Below are positions 13,714 to 16,434 of a DNA stretch of 16,434 bases, in pieces. This stretch comes from an uncultured Acidimicrobiaceae bacterium (GTDB lineage Bacteria > Actinomycetota > Acidimicrobiia > Acidimicrobiales > Microtrichaceae). The notes beneath the pieces are model-generated. The model was given only the letters and a program-made list of their open reading frames with translations, was not told the DNA's origin and searched no databases. The translations under genes and the position numbers were made by a program. How positions within the stretch are numbered: position 1 is the first letter of the stretch; the number at the start of each line of letters is the position of its first letter. Location of the stretch: contig CALMLJ010000659.1 in assembly GCA_937868025.1 (NCBI GenBank), forward strand, positions 1 through 16,434. Reading direction: 5' to 3'.

Positions 13714-16434
13714 GTGGCGGTACGCGACCATCTCCGATCCGGGAGCGCAGCGCTCGTCTCCCAGGGGATCACGGCCGGGTCCAGCCTGGTGCTCCAGGTC
13801 CTCGCCCTCTGGCAGCTCGGCAAGAGCGGCCTCGCGTTCTTCGCGATCCTGAGCGCCGGCATCATGGTCACGTTCAATGCGGTCCACACCGGCCTGATCG
13901 GCGATGCGCTGTCGGTGTTCGACCGCCACGAACCCGGGATCCGCCGGGCACTCGTGAAGACCTCGGCGGTCTCGGCGGCCGCCTCGCTGTTCGTCGGCTT
14001 CTTCGGTGCGCTGCTGTTCGCGGAACGCTCCGCGCTCTCGTCGGGCCTGTTCGCCCTCGCGCTCCTCGCATGGACGGTCGAAGAGACCGGCCGCCGAATC
14101 CTCATGGCCCGCCTCGAGTTCTGGAAGCTGGTGGTCAACGACGCTGTGTTCGCCGTCGCCTCGTTGGCAACGGTCGGCGTCATCCTCGTGATCGGCGACC
14201 TGAGCATCGAGTGGCTCGTGGCGTCGATGCTGATCGGCTCGATCGCGTCGATCGCCGACGCCATCCGTCAGCTCCCCCGCGAAGAACTCGAGCTCGGCCC
14301 CAAGGCCCCTGCCGAGATGCGACGCCTGATCGAGTTCTCGGGCTGGCGCGCCGGGCAGATCGGCATCCGCCCGCTCTCACTCCTCGTGTCGAGGATCGTG
14401 ATCGTCGGCGTCGCCTCTCCGGCCAGCCTCGGCCTCCTCGAGGCGGCGCGTCTCCTCATCGCTCCGGTCCTCACCGCGGCAAACGGCCTCGGCGTGTTCC
14501 TCCTCCCGACGTTCGCCAAGCGGGCGAAGTCCGACGACGATCTGGGCGAGATGTGGAGCATCGCGGCGCTCAGCGCCGTCGCGGCCGCGGTCCTCGGCGC
14601 CGTGTCGGTGATCGCGACGCCGACGGTGAGCCGTTTGCTCGGTCAGGATCCGGCGATCCCGACCACCCTCGTCGCCAGCTGGGTCGTGTACTCGATCGCC
14701 TACTGCGCCAACATCCCCGTCGTGAACGCGCTCGTCGCCCGGCGCGAGGCCCGATCGCTGTTCAACGGTCGGCTCGTCGACGCCGCCATCGGCGTTGCCC
14801 TGTCGTACGTGCTCACGTCGGTGTCGGGCATCGAGGCCGTCCCGGTCGGTCTCGCGATCGGCGTGGTCGTCGGTACCGTCTGGCCCGTGCTGCGGCTGGT
14901 TCGCAAGGGCGAGCTCTCGCTGCCATCGGAGCCGAACTGGCTCCGGCAGGTCGGACGTGCGGCGGAGGGGGGCCGACGACTCCCCCGCCTGTGGCCGACA
15001 GCGTGGGTGACGATCCTCCCACTCCTGATGATCATCGGCACCGAGTACAAGTTCCGCAAGCGGCCGCTCTCCAGCTCCCTCGACGGCTCGATCGACGTCG
15101 CCATCATCCTCGAGCTCATCATCTACGCGCTGGTGCTCGGCTACCTGGTCATGTTCGTCGTCACGCCACCGCGCTGGCGGCGCCCGACGTCGGTCCAGTT
15201 CATGCTGCGCGGGTACGCGGCGCTCATGTGCGTCTCGGTCGTGTACGGCCTCTACCCGCAACTGGGAGCGGTGCGGGCGGTGCAGCTCGTGATCATGGTG
15301 GTGTTCGCCGCAGCGCTCGCCAATCGGGCGAGCCGCCGCCAGATGCATCAGCTGGCGCACGGCTACCTGGCCCTGATCACGATGTCGGTGTTCCTCGGGC
15401 TCATCTGGCGCGTGCCGTTCTCGATCAATCAGGAACACCGCTTCAACTGGATGCACGTCCATTCCGTCATCGCCGCGGCGATGCTCGCGCTCGCGGTCGT
15501 GATCGCTACTGCGTTCCTGATCCGGCCTCGCGTCGCCAGCGCTGGGGTGCCGCACATGTCCCGTGGGATCTACGGGTTCTGCTTGGTCGTCTGCACGATT
15601 GCGCTGATCGCGACCGAGACCCGCGGATCGCTCGCCGGAGCTGTGGGCGGCATCGGTGTCGTGGTCTTCTTCACGGTGCCGCGACGTGAACGTCTTCCGA
15701 TCGGAGTCATCGGTCTCCTCGGCGTCGGCACGGCCGTCGCCGTGTTCATCAACCCGATCCTCGAGTACCTCTCGCGCGGTGAGAGCACCGAGTCGATCAC
15801 CACGCTGTCGAACCGCACGCTGCTGTGGGACATCGCGTTCCAACTCGTCGGCGAGCGTCCCCTGACCGGATACGGACTCACGGCATCGCGTGGCGTCTTC
15901 TTCGAGGCGATCCACCTGGGTGGCGCTCACAACGCGTTCGTGAACGTGCTCGTCGACGGTGGCATCGTCGCCGCGGGGTTGTGGCTCGGCGTCATCGTCA
16001 CGATCGGGATCGCCATCCGCAACGCCGCCCGCCGCCGTGACGTCGATACGGCGTTGCTCGCCGGTCTGCTCGTGACGTTGATGGTGAACGGCCTCACGAC
16101 CGAAGGGGTCGGGTCCGGCTCGGGGGTCTCAGCGCTCTGGTTGTTCATCCTCGCTGGCTGGGTCGGCGTGATGCAGCGCGAATGGGCGGCTCACCGCCGC
16201 TCGCCACGGGTGGTCCACCGCAACGTCGTCCAACGCACGCCCGTGCGCCCACGGAGCACGCACCCGACCGCTCCGACAGGCGACCGACGACGGGCTGCCA
16301 TCGCGGCAGCGGCTCGACCTACCGCCATCGGACCGGGCCCTCGCCCCGAAGCGACGACCGCGCTTCCTGCCGGAAGCCCGGCACCCAAGGCACTCCCTGC
16401 GAGCCCGGATCGGCCGAAGGCGCTCGAACCCGGC
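13714..16434 (+). CDS. Fused Wzx-like flippase and O-antigen ligase/polymerase-like membrane protein, 3' end outside window
   Basis: One reading frame, at least 907 codons without a stop, reaches the window end. Residues 1-about 425 have some 12 hydrophobic segments and the look of a complete MOP-family polysaccharide flippase, beginning near LVSQGITAGSSLVLQVLALWQ. After a short polar, Arg-rich linker (about 405-430) a second polytopic block (about 431-825) resembles O-antigen ligases/Wzy polymerases. It opens with IGTEYKFRKRPLSSSLDGS (from about 442) and has a large outer loop with SNRTLLWDIAF (699-709), RPLTGYGL (about 715-722) and GGAHNAFVNVLVDGG (736-750). A Pro/Arg/Ala-rich hydrophilic tail (about 828 to the edge) follows. 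The halves would move a lipid-linked repeat unit outward and then polymerise or ligate it. The GTG start is two bases after the Wzz-like stop, so translation is probably coupled. Flippase identity rests on topology and context; the ligase half is better supported. Confidence 0.85.
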   Translation, partial: MAVRDHLRSGSAALVSQGITAGSSLVLQVLALWQLGKSGLAFFAILSAGIMVTFNAVHTGLIGDALSVFDRHEPGIRRALVKTSAVSAAASLFVGFFGALLFAERSALSSGLFALALLAWTVEETGRRILMARLEFWKLVVNDAVFAVASLATVGVILVIGDLSIEWLVASMLIGSIASIADAIRQLPREELELGPKAPAEMRRLIEFSGWRAGQIGIRPLSLLVSRIVIVGVASPASLGLLEAARLLIAPVLTAANGLGVFLLPTFAKRAKSDDDLGEMWSIAALSAVAAAVLGAVSVIATPTVSRLLGQDPAIPTTLVASWVVYSIAYCANIPVVNALVARREARSLFNGRLVDAAIGVALSYVLTSVSGIEAVPVGLAIGVVVGTVWPVLRLVRKGELSLPSEPNWLRQVGRAAEGGRRLPRLWPTAWVTILPLLMIIGTEYKFRKRPLSSSLDGSIDVAIILELIIYALVLGYLVMFVVTPPRWRRPTSVQFMLRGYAALMCVSVVYGLYPQLGAVRAVQLVIMVVFAAALANRASRRQMHQLAHGYLALITMSVFLGLIWRVPFSINQEHRFNWMHVHSVIAAAMLALAVVIATAFLIRPRVASAGVPHMSRGIYGFCLVVCTIALIATETRGSLAGAVGGIGVVVFFTVPRRERLPIGVIGLLGVGTAVAVFINPILEYLSRGESTESITTLSNRTLLWDIAFQLVGERPLTGYGLTASRGVFFEAIHLGGAHNAFVNVLVDGGIVAAGLWLGVIVTIGIAIRNAARRRDVDTALLAGLLVTLMVNGLTTEGVGSGSGVSALWLFILAGWVGVMQREWAAHRRSPRVVHRNVVQRTPVRPRSTHPTAPTGDRRRAAIAAAARPTAIGPGPRPEATTALPAGSPAPKALPASPDRPKALEPG

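Noticed and set aside
14930..15060. Possible hidden gene boundary or frameshift making flippase and ligase two genes
   Set aside because: Every codon in this stretch was read in frame; no stop, no phase change and no Shine-Dalgarno before a GTG/ATG was found, so a single fused frame is the simplest reading.
14377..15930. 517-codon minus-strand ORF, and a 539-codon plus-strand ORF at 14070-15689
   Set aside because: Both are other-frame shadows of the flippase-ligase frame; their translations are hydrophilic and Arg/Asp/His-rich, whereas the chosen frame has regularly spaced membrane segments throughout.
1..16434. tRNA/rRNA genes, CRISPR arrays, insertion sequences, attachment sites or origins
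   Set aside because: No cloverleaf-like conserved segments, regularly spaced repeats, transposase motifs or DnaA-box clusters were seen on reading both strands; intergenic gaps are all under about 130 bases.

Overview
The window is about 16.4 kb of very GC-rich DNA, densely coded on both strands with strong third-position GC bias. That bias is why long antisense ORFs appear opposite nearly every gene. Frequent GTG starts, several apparently leaderless starts, a GuaB3-type protein beside guaA, a PcrA/UvrD1-type helicase and a coiled-coil NlpC/P60 secreted hydrolase point to an actinobacterium. An Acidimicrobiia-like (Ilumatobacter-type) source is my guess from gene style, not something the sequence proves. 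No rRNA, tRNA, IS element or CRISPR array was seen, and no stretch over 300 bases lacks a gene.

Left part (1-7312, all minus strand) holds housekeeping genes. In order they are a 3'-truncated pcrA/uvrD helicase, a secreted NlpC/P60 peptidoglycan hydrolase, guaA, a short GuaB3-like protein coupled to guaA by a 4-base overlap, a 130-aa protein of unknown function, and a CoA-pyrophosphatase-type NUDIX hydrolase. The hydrolase has a good candidate promoter overlaid by three phased GT(A/C)AC repeats, resembling MtrA-type control of cell-wall hydrolases.

Right part (7410-16434) is a surface or exopolysaccharide locus in three transcription units. Unit 1 (+) is a WecG/TagA/CpsF glycosyltransferase coupled to a GDP-mannose 3,5-epimerase. 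Unit 2 (-) is a tight four-gene operon: a GT4 glycosyltransferase, a divergent cytidylyltransferase, a CDP-alcohol phosphatidyltransferase and a second, canonical cytidylyltransferase. Unit 3 (+) is a Wzz-like chain-length protein with a degenerate tyrosine-kinase-type ATPase domain, followed two bases later by one uninterrupted reading frame of at least 907 codons. That frame joins a Wzx-like flippase half to an O-antigen ligase/polymerase-like half and runs off the window. Units 1 and 2 converge on a hairpin at about 9264-9300; units 2 and 3 diverge from 12125-12208.

As a working model (inference), the locus makes a sugar nucleotide (GDP-L-galactose or GDP-L-gulose) and a CDP-activated alcohol, builds a lipid-linked repeat unit with the two glycosyltransferases, and flips and polymerises or ligates it with the fused membrane protein under the Wzz-like partner. 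The most unusual items are the flippase-polymerase/ligase fusion, the ATPase-dead Wzz partner, and the cytidylyltransferase/CDP-alcohol transferase/cytidylyltransferase cassette.
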